A stretch of 64,000 nucleotides of DNA from Rhizobium sp. GN54 (GTDB lineage: Bacteria > Pseudomonadota > Alphaproteobacteria > Rhizobiales > Rhizobiaceae): NCBI RefSeq assembly GCF_021026345.1, contig NZ_JAJNCZ010000001.1, forward strand, positions 868,001 through 932,000, written 5' to 3'. Below the pieces are notes generated by a model. That model was not told where the DNA came from. It saw only the letters and a program-made list of their open reading frames with translations, and made no database searches. The translations under genes and the position numbers were made by a program. Shown one piece after another: positions 28,965 through 37,838 of the stretch (positions are counted from its first letter, which is position 1; every line of letters starts with the position of its first letter).

Positions 28965-30208
28965 GGCACCCGCCTCGCGGCAAGGTGCTGCCGCCGGTGG
29001 CGGTGCTCGAGCGCGAGGCAGCCCCAGATGATGCCGACGATCAGATAGAAGTGGCGCCAGTGGTCGGTGTCGATGACGAAGCCGATGGCGGTATGGCCGA
29101 TAAAGGCGATGTAGGCGATCATCAGGTAGGGCTGCCAGGGCCGGTTGAGCAGCAGGTTGCGAAACCCGGCCCAGAGCGTCCAGGCCACCAGCGTCAGGTA
29201 GGAGAGGAAGCCGAGCCAGCCGTAGCTCGTCAGCGATTTCAGCCAGATGTTGTGCTCGTCTTCGGGAAAGATCGTGCTGAACACCATCGGGCCGATCCCG
29301 AGCGGATGCTCCATCGACATCAAGAAGCCGAGCCTGTGCCGGGCGAAGCGGCCGAGATGGCCGCCGTCATAGTCCTGCACGAGCTGGGTGCGGCTGGAGA
29401 AGAGGTCGGCGACCTGCGGGATCTGCAGCGCCACGATGAGGGCGAGCGCCATCGCGCCGACCGCGACGATGCTGAGGGTGAGGATCTTCAGCCGGAAGGC
29501 GCCGGTCCGCTCCTTGAGCAGCATCACGAAGACCATGGCGCAGGCGGAAAACAGGAACAGCGCCCAGGCGGCCCGCGAAAACGACAGGAAGAGCGCGAGC
29601 GCTATCACCAGGAGGCCGGCGACGTTCAGCGGCGCCTGGCTCAGCCGGTTCGCGAGCAGGCCGTGCATCAGGTAGAGGGCAGGGGCCACGAGGAAGGGGC
29701 CGAACACGTTGGGATCCTGGAAGGCGCCCTTGGCGCGGTCGTAGAGCGTGAACGCCTCGCTGCCGGGAAAGGCGTTGAAGTAGCCGAGGATGCCGAGAGA
29801 TGCGGTGATCAGCGCGCTGGCGACCCAGGCTCGGAAGATCAGTTGCAGCCGCTGCGGCTTCGCCTCGATGATGGCGGCGAAGAAGACGGCGGAGAGCGCC
29901 AGAAACAGCGAGACGGCGACATACATCGGCCCGCCCGCCATGTCCTGCATGACGGTGAGCGACAGCATGCCGCCGACGTTGAAGGCGAGGTAGAGCGCGA
30001 GCAGCGGTGCAACGCTGCGCGAGATGCGCAGGCCTAGGACGGCCCAGATCCCGATCAGCCCGACCATGAAGAGCTCGTAGGGCGCCGGCTCGGAAATCAC
30101 GAAGCCGGACAGGAACACCCCGAGCGTCACCAGGGAGGAGGCGATGAGGCCGACGGTCGCAAGCTGCGGCCGCATCGGCTGGCGCATCGGGATCGCGGCG
30201 GTACTCAA
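28961..30208 (-). CDS. O-antigen ligase/polymerase (Wzy/WaaL-like) membrane protein
   Basis: A 415-residue inner-membrane protein with about 10-12 membrane segments and the large periplasmic loop expected of Wzy_C/WaaL proteins (about residues 265-315: FSSRTQLVQDYDGGHLGRFA, then HPLGIGPMVF and DEHNIWLKSL). The DEHNIWL block is typical of polymerases. It should polymerise or ligate the repeat unit made by the neighbouring transferases. The most likely start is TTG at 30208, inside the upstream stop (TTGA overlap, GGAAAA before it); an ATG at 30187 is the alternative. Confidence 0.85.
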   Translation of the reverse strand: MSTAAIPMRQPMRPQLATVGLIASSLVTLGVFLSGFVISEPAPYELFMVGLIGIWAVLGLRISRSVAPLLALYLAFNVGGMLSLTVMQDMAGGPMYVAVSLFLALSAVFFAAIIEAKPQRLQLIFRAWVASALITASLGILGYFNAFPGSEAFTLYDRAKGAFQDPNVFGPFLVAPALYLMHGLLANRLSQAPLNVAGLLVIALALFLSFSRAAWALFLFSACAMVFVMLLKERTGAFRLKILTLSIVAVGAMALALIVALQIPQVADLFSSRTQLVQDYDGGHLGRFARHRLGFLMSMEHPLGIGPMVFSTIFPEDEHNIWLKSLTSYGWLGFLSYLTLVAWTLWAGFRNLLLNRPWQPYLMIAYIAFIGHTAIGFVIDTDHWRHFYLIVGIIWGCLALEHRHRRQHLAARRVP

Positions 30209-31776
30209 TATGCGTTTTCCGTATTGAGCAGCCGGATCGGCGTCAGGAACAGGATCTTCAGGTCGAACAGCAGCGACCAGTTCTCGATGTAATAGAGATC
30301 GAACTCAGTGCGGTAGCGGATCTTGTCGTCATGGTCGATCTCGCCGCGCCAGCCGTTGATCTGTGCCCAGCCGGTGACGCCGGGCTTGACCCGGTGGCGG
30401 GCGAAGTAGCCCTCGACCACGTCGACATACTTGCGGTCGTTCGTCTGCGCCTGGATCGCGTGCGGGCGCGGGCCGACGAGCGACAGCTCGCCTTTCAGCA
30501 CGTTGAAGAGCTGCGGCAGCTCGTCGATCGAGGTCTTGCGGATGAAACGGCCGACCGGGGTGACGCGCGGATCGCCCTTGGTGACGGCGGCCTTCGCCGT
30601 CGGGTCGGCCATGTCGGTGTACATGGAGCGGAACTTGTAGACCTCGATCACCTCGTTGTTGAAGCCGTGGCGCTTCTGCTTGAAGATGATCGGCCCCCTG
30701 GAGGTGAATTTCACCGCCAGCGCCGCCCCGATCATGACCGGCCAGAGCAAGAGCAGCGCCACCACGCTGAAGGCGATGTCGAAGATGCGCTTGGCGACCT
30801 TGTCCCAGTCGGCGATCGGCTTGTCGAAGATGTCGAGCATGTGCACGGCGCCGACCTGCGAATAGCTGCGCGGACGGAAGCGCAGGCCGTTCGAATGCGC
30901 CGCAAGCCGGATGTCGACCGGCAGCACCCAGAGCTTCTTCAAAAGCGCCAGGATACGCGCCTCGGCCGAAAGCGGCAGCGAGATGATCAGCATGTCGATG
31001 CGGGCAAGCCGCGCGAATTCGACCAGCTCGGCGATCGTCCCGAGCTTCGGATAGCCCGCCACGACCGAGGGCGAACGGCGCTCGTCGCGGTCGTCGAAGA
31101 TGCCGCAGATGCGGATGTCGTTCTCCGGCTGGCGTTCCAGCGCCCGGATCAGCTCCTTGGCGGGTTCGCCGCCGCCGGCGATCACCGCGCGCCGCTCCAT
31201 CGTGCCGTTGCGGGCCCAGCGCCGGATCGAATAGGCGATCAGCTGCCGTTCAGTGACGAGATAGAGCGCGCCAAGCACGAACCACAGCACGAACCAGACG
31301 CGGGAGGTCGCCTCCGCCGTCTTGAAGAAGAACAGCGCCAGCGCCATGGCCGCGAAGGCGACCGCCCAGGCGCCGAGGATCCGTGGGATCATCCGCCAGG
31401 CGGCGCGCAGCGAGGGGATCTGGTAGGCGTCGACGAGATGCAGCAGGAGAACCCCGAGCGCCGACCCGCCGGCGACCACGCCGACATAGAACAGCACGAG
31501 GTCCATCGGCGGGGCGACGTAGAAGGTGGTGGTCGCATAGCCGATCAGGAACAGGACGCTGAACTCCAAAAGCCGCAGCAGTCCGGTAATCATGTTCGGC
31601 GAATAGCTCTCGGCGCGGAACTGCAGGGCGATCTGCTGCGCGAGCGCATTCAGCTCGACCGTCTTGCCGCCGTCCTCCTGGTCCGGCTGCACGCCCTGGG
31701 CAATGGTGCGCACCTCCGACACCTTGCGCCGGATCTGCTCGGGATCGAAGGCATCTGGCTTGTCGATATGGTTCAT
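30205..31776 (-). CDS. Undecaprenyl-phosphate hexose-1-phosphate transferase
   Basis: A 523-residue WcaJ/PssA-type initiating transferase that puts the first sugar phosphate on undecaprenyl phosphate. Order: four membrane segments (about residues 60-185), a CoA_binding_3/NAD-like domain (RRAVIAGGGEPAKELIRALE), then a membrane re-entrant helix (KRIFDIAFSVVALLLLWPVM) and the bacterial sugar-transferase domain (IIFKQKRHGFNNEVIEVYKF, RKTSIDELPQLFNVLKGELS, VGPRPHA, VKPGVTGWAQINGWRGE). The ATG at 31776 gives MNHIDKPDAF; the longer frame is shadow. It is upstream of the ligase-like gene with overlapping stop and start. Confidence 0.92.
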   Translation of the reverse strand: MNHIDKPDAFDPEQIRRKVSEVRTIAQGVQPDQEDGGKTVELNALAQQIALQFRAESYSPNMITGLLRLLEFSVLFLIGYATTTFYVAPPMDLVLFYVGVVAGGSALGVLLLHLVDAYQIPSLRAAWRMIPRILGAWAVAFAAMALALFFFKTAEATSRVWFVLWFVLGALYLVTERQLIAYSIRRWARNGTMERRAVIAGGGEPAKELIRALERQPENDIRICGIFDDRDERRSPSVVAGYPKLGTIAELVEFARLARIDMLIISLPLSAEARILALLKKLWVLPVDIRLAAHSNGLRFRPRSYSQVGAVHMLDIFDKPIADWDKVAKRIFDIAFSVVALLLLWPVMIGAALAVKFTSRGPIIFKQKRHGFNNEVIEVYKFRSMYTDMADPTAKAAVTKGDPRVTPVGRFIRKTSIDELPQLFNVLKGELSLVGPRPHAIQAQTNDRKYVDVVEGYFARHRVKPGVTGWAQINGWRGEIDHDDKIRYRTEFDLYYIENWSLLFDLKILFLTPIRLLNTENAY

Positions 31777-31832
31777 GGTTCCACCCGGGACGTTAATCCC
31801 GACCGGATAGCACAGAGCTCCTAAGAAAACGC

Positions 31833-33014
31833 TTACGCGAGTTGTGATGTAGCGGTACAACCTGCGCTGCGTCCTGCCGGCGGCAGCAGGTCGCGATAGA
31901 GCGTCATCGTCGTGGCGGCCATCACCGAGGCCGAGAAGGTGGCCTTGAAGCGTTCGGGATCGGGCATGGCCCGGCAGCGCCATTTCGGCTCGGTGACCGA
32001 CAGCGCCATGCAGGTGGCGAGCGCATCGGCGTCGGCGGGGGCGGCGAGCGCGATGCTGTCCTCGCCCAGGACCTCGGGAATGCCACCGACACGGCTGGCG
32101 ATCACGGGCACGTCGGCCGCCAGCGCCTCCAGCACGATATAGGGCATGGCCTCGGCGCGGGAGGGAACGACGACGGCATGCGTCATGGCAAAGGCATCGC
32201 GCGCCTTCATCGCCGGCATCATGGCGATCCGCCTTCCAAGCCCGAGCTGCAGCATGGTGCGCTCGTACTTGTCCTCGTCCGGCCCGTCGCCGATCATCAG
32301 CGCCGACAGCGGCCGTCCGACCCGGCGCTCGGCCCGGGCGAAGGCGTCGATAAACACGTCCGGCCCCTTCAGGTCGCGCAGCATGCCGATATAGAGGAAG
32401 TCCGCTGCCCCTTCCCGGGGGTAGACCGTGTCGAAGTCGCGGTCGCTGATGCCGTTATAGATGCGTTCGCTGCGGCAGCGCGGCTTGCCGACCTTGGCGA
32501 CATAGGTGTCGCGCTCGAAGTCGCAGACGAAGACGATGGCATCGGTGAAGGACTCGAACAGGCGTTCGAGGCGGAAGATCGTCCTTCCCGCGATCGTCTG
32601 GCGGGTGAAGTGCAGGCTGCCGCCATGCGGGGAATAGAGGCGGGCTACGCGATACCTGTTGACCCGCAACACTGAGCCGATGAGCCTGGCGATGGCGCCG
32701 CCCTTGGCGCCATGACCGTGAAGCACATCCGGCCGCAAGTTTCTGATTTCACGATAGCTCTTCCACAGTGCCCGCAGATCGCCCGGGTTGACCGAGCGGC
32801 GGATGGGCAGGCGGAAGACGCCGAGCGAGAGAAAGGGGCGGATCTCGTCGAACAGCGCGTCCTCGTAGGTTCCGCCGGTGCTGCTGTCGCAGACGATGCC
32901 GACCTCGTGGCCCTGGCGGGCGTGATACTCGGCGAGATCGCGCACGTGACGGAAGATCCCGCCGATCGGAGACCGGAAGCAATGGATGATGCGCAACGGT
33001 CCCTGGTCGGTCAT
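31833..33014 (-). CDS. Glycosyltransferase family 4 protein
   Basis: A 393-residue GT4 transferase, similar in layout to the other one in this locus but clearly divergent. The N-terminal part has HCFRSPIGGIFRHVRDLAEY and VLHGHGAKGGAIARL; the donor domain has FLYIGMLRDLKGPDVFIDAF and VPSRAEAMPYIVLEALAADV. Such enzymes build the lipid-linked repeat unit. It starts 5 bases after the stop of the Wza-type gene, with no clear ribosome site, so coupling is likely. A longer open frame covers the Wza gene but is antisense-type shadow. Confidence 0.9.
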   Translation of the reverse strand: MTDQGPLRIIHCFRSPIGGIFRHVRDLAEYHARQGHEVGIVCDSSTGGTYEDALFDEIRPFLSLGVFRLPIRRSVNPGDLRALWKSYREIRNLRPDVLHGHGAKGGAIARLIGSVLRVNRYRVARLYSPHGGSLHFTRQTIAGRTIFRLERLFESFTDAIVFVCDFERDTYVAKVGKPRCRSERIYNGISDRDFDTVYPREGAADFLYIGMLRDLKGPDVFIDAFARAERRVGRPLSALMIGDGPDEDKYERTMLQLGLGRRIAMMPAMKARDAFAMTHAVVVPSRAEAMPYIVLEALAADVPVIASRVGGIPEVLGEDSIALAAPADADALATCMALSVTEPKWRCRAMPDPERFKATFSASVMAATTMTLYRDLLPPAGRSAGCTATSQLA

Positions 33015-33019
33015 CGGAA

Positions 33020-33598
33020 TCAGAACAGGCGTTCGCGGACATAGATGGTGTCGCCGGCGAGGATCGGTTCGGAGATCGATATGCGCCCGGTGATGATCCT
33101 TCCGTTGACCTTGCGGGTCACGTCGACGTTCGACTGGTTCGCCCGCGGTGAGAAGCCGCCGGCAACGGCGATCGCGTTCTGCACCGTCATGCCGGCCACG
33201 TAGCTGTACTGCCCCGCCTGGCCGACCTCGCCCATGAGGTAGATCGAGCGGTAGTTGGCCACCTCGATCGATACGTCCGGATCGCGCAGGTAGCCCTGCC
33301 TGAGCTTGCCGGCGATGATGCTCTCCATCTCCTGGATCGTCTTGCCGCGTGCGGGCACCGAGCCGACCAGCGGGAAGGCGATGTAGCCGGCCTGGTCCAC
33401 GAGATAGGTGTTGCTGAGGCTCTGCTGCTCGAACACGGTCACGCGCAGGCGGTCGCCGCTGTCGAGGCGGTAGGGCTGGATCGTCGCTTCCTGAAACGAC
33501 TTCGGTGCCGGGCGATAGCCGCTGCAACCGGTCATCACGACCGTCGCAATGGCGGCGATTGCGAGCGCAGCGCCTCTGGTTGTAATTGCGAATGCCAT
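33020..33598 (-). CDS. Wza/ExoF-type polysaccharide export lipoprotein
   Basis: A 192-residue outer-membrane polysaccharide exporter. The signal peptide MAFAITTRGAALAIAAIATV leads to a lipobox (VMTGC, cysteine at residue 24). The Poly_export domain (YRLDSGDRLRVTVFEQQSLS) is followed by SLBB-type repeats (YLMGEVGQAGQYSYVAGMTV, AIAVAGGFSPRANQS). It is shorter than E. coli Wza (about 380), as usual for the rhizobial small type. First gene of the minus-strand polysaccharide operon and divergent from the Wzc-like gene across 209 bases. Confidence 0.9.
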   Translation of the reverse strand: MAFAITTRGAALAIAAIATVVMTGCSGYRPAPKSFQEATIQPYRLDSGDRLRVTVFEQQSLSNTYLVDQAGYIAFPLVGSVPARGKTIQEMESIIAGKLRQGYLRDPDVSIEVANYRSIYLMGEVGQAGQYSYVAGMTVQNAIAVAGGFSPRANQSNVDVTRKVNGRIITGRISISEPILAGDTIYVRERLF

Positions 33599-33807
33599 TC
33601 GCCTTGCCTGTCGGGATTGGTTCCTGTCTGCAGCCGTTATCCTCCTGTTAGGGTTAATGGCCGGTAAATGTTGCAACGCGTGGATGCTGTTTCCTGCGTT
33701 CGGCGGCAGTTTTTTGAATGCAGGGTTGCAGGCGTGGCCCGCATTAACGCTTGGGTTACCATGATTGTTTACCGTGCGAAGAAACTGCGCGTTCACGGAG
33801 TATGCAG

Positions 33808-36036
33808 ATGTCAGGCGGATATGGGGCACAGGACGACGTCGATATCGACCTCGGCGGGCTGGTCCGTGCGATCTGGAACAGGCGCGGGCAGGTGCTGCTT
33901 GCGACTGTCGTCTCCGCCGGCCTGGCGTTTGCCGCTTCCAGCATGATCGCGCCAACCTTCAGCAGCGAGACACGCCTGCTGATCGAGGCGCGCGAGCCGG
34001 CCTATACGACGGGCGTCGACCGCAGCGCCGTGCGCGAGCCGGCGTTCGACGAACTCGACGTCGTCAGCCAGGTCCAGCTCCTGAAGTCGGCGGACCTCAT
34101 CAAGCAGGTCGCCCGCGACATGAAGCTCTATGAGCTTGCCGAGTTCGATCCCGCCGCCAATCCGTCCGCGCTCTCCGATATCCTGGTCGCCTTCGGCCTG
34201 AAGAAGAACCCGCTCGATCTGCCGCCGGAGGAGCGGGTGCTCAAGGAGTTCGAGGACAAGCTCGTCGTCTATCAGGTGGAGAAGTCGCGCGTGGTCGCGA
34301 TCCAGTTCACCTCGGAGGACCCGCTGCTCGCCGCCGCCATTCCGAACGAGATGGCCAAGGTCTATCTGTCGCTGCAGAGCGGGGCCAAGCTCGACACCAA
34401 TTCCGAGGCGAGCCGCTGGCTCGAGCCCGAGATCGCCAACCTGCGCGAGAAGGTGCGCGAGGCGGAGGAGAAGGTGGCGCAGTACCGCTCGAGCTCCGAT
34501 CTCCTGCCGACCGGGGAGAACGCCACCTTCGCCGTCAAGCAGCTGAACGACGTATCGGGCGAGCTCGCCCGCGTCCGCACCGAGAAGGCGACGGCCGAGG
34601 CGAGGGCGGAGAGCGTGCGCGCGGTGCTGAAGAGCGGCGGCGCCCCCGATACGCTGAGCGACGTCGTCGGCTCGCAGATGATCCAGCGGCTGAAGGAAAG
34701 CGAGGCGCAGATCCAGGGTCAGGTCTCCGACCTTTCGACGAGCCTACTCGAGCAGCATCCGCGCCTGAAGGGCCTGCGCTCCCAGCTTGCCGGGATCCGC
34801 GCCCAGATCACCGCCGAAACCTCGAAGATCCTCGCCAGCCTCGAAAACGACGCGAGGGTCGCCCGCCTGCGCGAGCAGCAGCTGATCCAGCAGCTCAACG
34901 CGGTCAAGGCCGACAGCGCCCGCGCCGGCGAGGACGAGGTCGGGCTGAAGGCGCTGGAGCGCGAGGCCACGGCCCAGCGGCAGCTGCTGGAGACCTATCT
35001 CGCCCGCTACCGCGAGGCGACGTCCCGTTCCGATGCCAGCTCGACGCCGGCCGATGCGCGGATCATTTCCGCAGCCGTTCCGCCGACCGAGCGCCAGTTC
35101 CCCAAGGTGCTGCCGATCACCATCGTCGGCGGGCTCGCCGGCTTCCTTCTGTCCTCGGTGGCGATCCTGCTCGCCGAGCTCTTCAGCGGCCGCGGATTGC
35201 GGCCCGTCTTGCCCGGCAATCCGGCGCCGGACGGCGATTTCACCGACGAGGCGGAGGTCGAGCGCCGACCGCTTGTTCGTGCGGATGTTGCCGCGGCACG
35301 GCAGACCGTGGCCGGAGCGGGCATCGCCGCCTACGCCGAGGCGCAGACGCCGGACTTCCGGTCGGTTCCGGCCGCGTATGATGCCGAGGAGGAGGACGAT
35401 GCGGCGTCCCTCGCAGCGTCCCCTGTCGTGGACGATGGCGACGACGAGGACGACTTCACAGTCGCCGCCGTGGCGCGGAACATGACCGAGAACGATGTCG
35501 CCGTCGCGATCGCCGTTTCCCCGTCCGGCGATGCCGGGTCGGCCGCGACCGTGGCCTTGGCCCGCACGATTGCGGACAGGGGCCGCAAGACCGTGCTGGT
35601 CGACCTGACCGGATCGGCCCTGCCGACGCGGCTGATGACGGGAACGACCCGCCTTGCCGGCGTGACGGACCTGCTCGTCAGCGATGCGGCCTTCGCCGAT
35701 ATCCTTCACGGCGACGAGGCTTCCGACGCGCACGTCGTCGCGCGCGGCAATGCCGACATCAAGCGCGCGATGCGCGGCATCGATCGGTTGTCGATGATCG
35801 TCGATGCGCTTTCGGATGCCTACGAGACCGTCATCGTCGAATGCGGCCCGGCCGATGTCGCCGGCGTGCACCGGCTGACGCCGTCGGGACAGGCCGAGAT
35901 CATCCTCTCCATCCCGGGCGCGGACGAGGATCGCGTCGTCGAGACGATCGGCAGGTTCGCCGACGCCGGCTACAGCGAGATCGTGCTGATGACCGGGACA
36001 GGTACACCGCCGCGCCCCGGCCGGCGCGCGGCCTGA
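33808..36036 (+). CDS. Wzc/ExoP-like polysaccharide co-polymerase with decayed kinase domain
   Basis: A 742-residue inner-membrane chain-length/export protein. A Wzz domain with the first membrane segment (about residues 30-50) is followed by a long periplasmic coiled coil (about 200-400), a GNVR-type segment, and a second membrane segment (VLPITIVGGLAGFLLSSVAI, about 430-450). The cytosolic part has an acidic linker and an ATPase-like fold (about 560-740). The P-loop position reads SPSGDAGSAATVALA, with no lysine, the Walker A' aspartate motif is reduced to VDLTGS, and there is no tyrosine-rich tail, so tyrosine-kinase activity is unlikely. The start at 33808 has GGAG 7 bases upstream. Divergent from the exporter gene. 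Confidence 0.88.
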   Translation: MSGGYGAQDDVDIDLGGLVRAIWNRRGQVLLATVVSAGLAFAASSMIAPTFSSETRLLIEAREPAYTTGVDRSAVREPAFDELDVVSQVQLLKSADLIKQVARDMKLYELAEFDPAANPSALSDILVAFGLKKNPLDLPPEERVLKEFEDKLVVYQVEKSRVVAIQFTSEDPLLAAAIPNEMAKVYLSLQSGAKLDTNSEASRWLEPEIANLREKVREAEEKVAQYRSSSDLLPTGENATFAVKQLNDVSGELARVRTEKATAEARAESVRAVLKSGGAPDTLSDVVGSQMIQRLKESEAQIQGQVSDLSTSLLEQHPRLKGLRSQLAGIRAQITAETSKILASLENDARVARLREQQLIQQLNAVKADSARAGEDEVGLKALEREATAQRQLLETYLARYREATSRSDASSTPADARIISAAVPPTERQFPKVLPITIVGGLAGFLLSSVAILLAELFSGRGLRPVLPGNPAPDGDFTDEAEVERRPLVRADVAAARQTVAGAGIAAYAEAQTPDFRSVPAAYDAEEEDDAASLAASPVVDDGDDEDDFTVAAVARNMTENDVAVAIAVSPSGDAGSAATVALARTIADRGRKTVLVDLTGSALPTRLMTGTTRLAGVTDLLVSDAAFADILHGDEASDAHVVARGNADIKRAMRGIDRLSMIVDALSDAYETVIVECGPADVAGVHRLTPSGQAEIILSIPGADEDRVVETIGRFADAGYSEIVLMTGTGTPPRPGRRAA

Positions 36037-36052
36037 ACCGGCCCCGCCGAGG

Positions 36053-37336
36053 CTATTCGTCGTTGGTCGCGGCGGGCCGGACGAATTCGGTCTTGCCCGA
36101 GCGCAATCGCTGCACGAAGCCGTAGAGCCTCGGGTTCTGCTTGATCGAGCGCTTGGCGGCCGCCCGCGCCCGGTGCAGCGCTGCGACGGCGCTTCCCGAA
36201 AGCGTCGTCGGCCAGAGCAGGTCGTATTGCGCCGTCTCGATGTTGCACCAGGAGCGCTTGTAGGCCTGGTCGCCGATGCCGAAATCGAACAGGGCGACGC
36301 CTTCGCCGCAGAGCTTCTCGATGATCAGGTGGAACAGGGTTTCGCCGGGGCTCGTCTCGGGCGCAAAGCCGTCGTCGATGGAGCCGAACTGGCAGATGAC
36401 ATGGTCGCCCTTGCGCGACAGGCCCGCAATCGCGATGACCCGGCCGGCCTCGCTGCCGCTGCGGATCCGGAGCGCATGCAGTTGCAGCGGATAGCTGTCG
36501 GGCCCGGCGGGAATGGCCGCAAGGGTGCGGAAGAAGGCCTGCGTCTGCGCGTCCCGGAAGACGTTCGGCAGGCCAAGCGCCTCGAAGCGCGCCGCCTTCT
36601 GCTGGAAGAACAGGCCGAGCATGCGGCAGGCCTCGGCGCGGCCTTCGGCAATCACGTGCTCATGGCCGCCGAACGCCTCCAGCCGCCGTTCGCACTGGCG
36701 GAACTTCTTGCGCCGGCGCTTGGCGTTTACCTGCGCGAGCGTGCGGTCGAAATCGGCGTGAAGCGTGAGCTGGAAGGCCGCGTTCTGGTTCAGGACCGCA
36801 GGCAGGTGCGAGAAGGGATGCTCCTGTCCGCGCCAGTCGAGTGGCATGTTTTCCAGCATGATGAGATCGAAATAGCGGGCGAACTGGCCGCGCGCCTGGT
36901 CGAGCGCCTGGCGCAATACCGCCGGCGGGGCCAGCGTGCTGAAGGCTTCGGTGTAGAGGCCGGTATTGATGTTGCTGAAGCGCGAGCCGAGGAAGCGGGC
37001 GATCCGGACCGGCCCGTGCCGCACGATCTCCAGCGGCAGGATCATTTCCGTCCGCCCGGCATGCACCCCTTCGACGATCAGGAGCCGGCTGTCGTGGGTG
37101 GAGGCCCAGGCATGGCACCAGTCGTAGCCCTGGTGCAGCGACAGGGCGTTGCCGGCCTCGAGCGTCCGCCAGGTCGCCTCCAGCGCCTCCATCCGGTCGT
37201 GCAACTGGATGGCGAAAGGGACCGCGGCAGAGCGACGCTCGCCACCGGGAACATACCGCGCCAGTTTGCCCAGGACGTCTCCGTCCGCAGGCATGATCTG
37301 GAAATCAAGCTGCATTGCCCGCGCTTTCGATGCCAT
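36053..37336 (-). CDS. BcsL/CelD-type GNAT acetyltransferase
   Basis: A 427-residue cytosolic protein of the Acetyltransf_6 (CelD/BcsL, FemAB-like) family often found with polysaccharide and cellulose genes, probably acylating a sugar or its precursor. Visible pattern: ARFLGSRFSNINTGLYTEAF in the first half; FDRTLAQVNAKRRRKKFRQC in the middle; then FDFGIGDQAYKRSWCNIE and a basic tail (RARAAAKRSIKQNPRLYG). CAGGAGCACG directly precedes the ATG at 37336. Convergent with the Wzc-like gene, 16 bases apart, so transcribed separately but functionally linked by position. Confidence 0.85.
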   Translation of the reverse strand: MASKARAMQLDFQIMPADGDVLGKLARYVPGGERRSAAVPFAIQLHDRMEALEATWRTLEAGNALSLHQGYDWCHAWASTHDSRLLIVEGVHAGRTEMILPLEIVRHGPVRIARFLGSRFSNINTGLYTEAFSTLAPPAVLRQALDQARGQFARYFDLIMLENMPLDWRGQEHPFSHLPAVLNQNAAFQLTLHADFDRTLAQVNAKRRRKKFRQCERRLEAFGGHEHVIAEGRAEACRMLGLFFQQKAARFEALGLPNVFRDAQTQAFFRTLAAIPAGPDSYPLQLHALRIRSGSEAGRVIAIAGLSRKGDHVICQFGSIDDGFAPETSPGETLFHLIIEKLCGEGVALFDFGIGDQAYKRSWCNIETAQYDLLWPTTLSGSAVAALHRARAAAKRSIKQNPRLYGFVQRLRSGKTEFVRPAATNDE

Positions 37337-37494
37337 CGTGCTCCTGCCGGGGCCACACCGGGATCGGCGGACCTTACATCGCCATGGCCGCCAACCGGTT
37401 TATTTCCCGTGCCCATGCGCCGCGGGCGCCGGCGAAATCCGCAACTACGGTTACCGGTCGGCTAACGGGACAGTCGAAACGAGCCGCATGACGT

Positions 37495-37710
37495 CTACTT
37501 TCGCGGCTTGGCCGGCTTTTCCATCCACTTGATGATCAGCATCGCCGGCAGGATCCACAGGAGCCCGGAGAAGAGGAAGTAGAGCATGTGCACCCACCAG
37601 GGCGAGGCCCCAAGCGTCAGCGAGGCGATGGTCGTGGCGACCAGCGCGTAGACGATCACGAGGATGATGATCAGGATCGTCCCGATCAGTTTGCGCAGGC
37701 GAGGGGGCAT
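37495..37710 (-). CDS. DUF2842 small membrane protein
   Basis: A 71-residue protein with two membrane segments (IGTILIIILVIVYALVATTI and the WWVHMLYFLFSGLLWILPAM region) and a basic tail (KWMEKPAKPRK). It matches the DUF2842 family, found in alphaproteobacteria next to COX15/ctaA. Function unknown. The ATG at 37710 gives MPPRLRKL and matches the family length better than the ATG at 37743. Divergent from ctaA. Confidence 0.8.
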   Translation of the reverse strand: MPPRLRKLIGTILIIILVIVYALVATTIASLTLGASPWWVHMLYFLFSGLLWILPAMLIIKWMEKPAKPRK

Positions 37711-37838
37711 GAAGGGTCCCGTATGGTTGCACGGCATCCGCATCGGCGGGACCCCGCGACCGGATGCCGCAAAGGCATATCGGACTTGTTTTGCATGGCA
37801 TCGTGTTGCAAATCAACGGCGACAAGACAGGAGCAGCC

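Noticed and set aside
33740-33775. CtrA-like site (TTAACGCTTGGGTTACC) before the Wzc-like gene
   Set aside because: The second half has two mismatches at the canonical 7-base spacing; too weak to claim.
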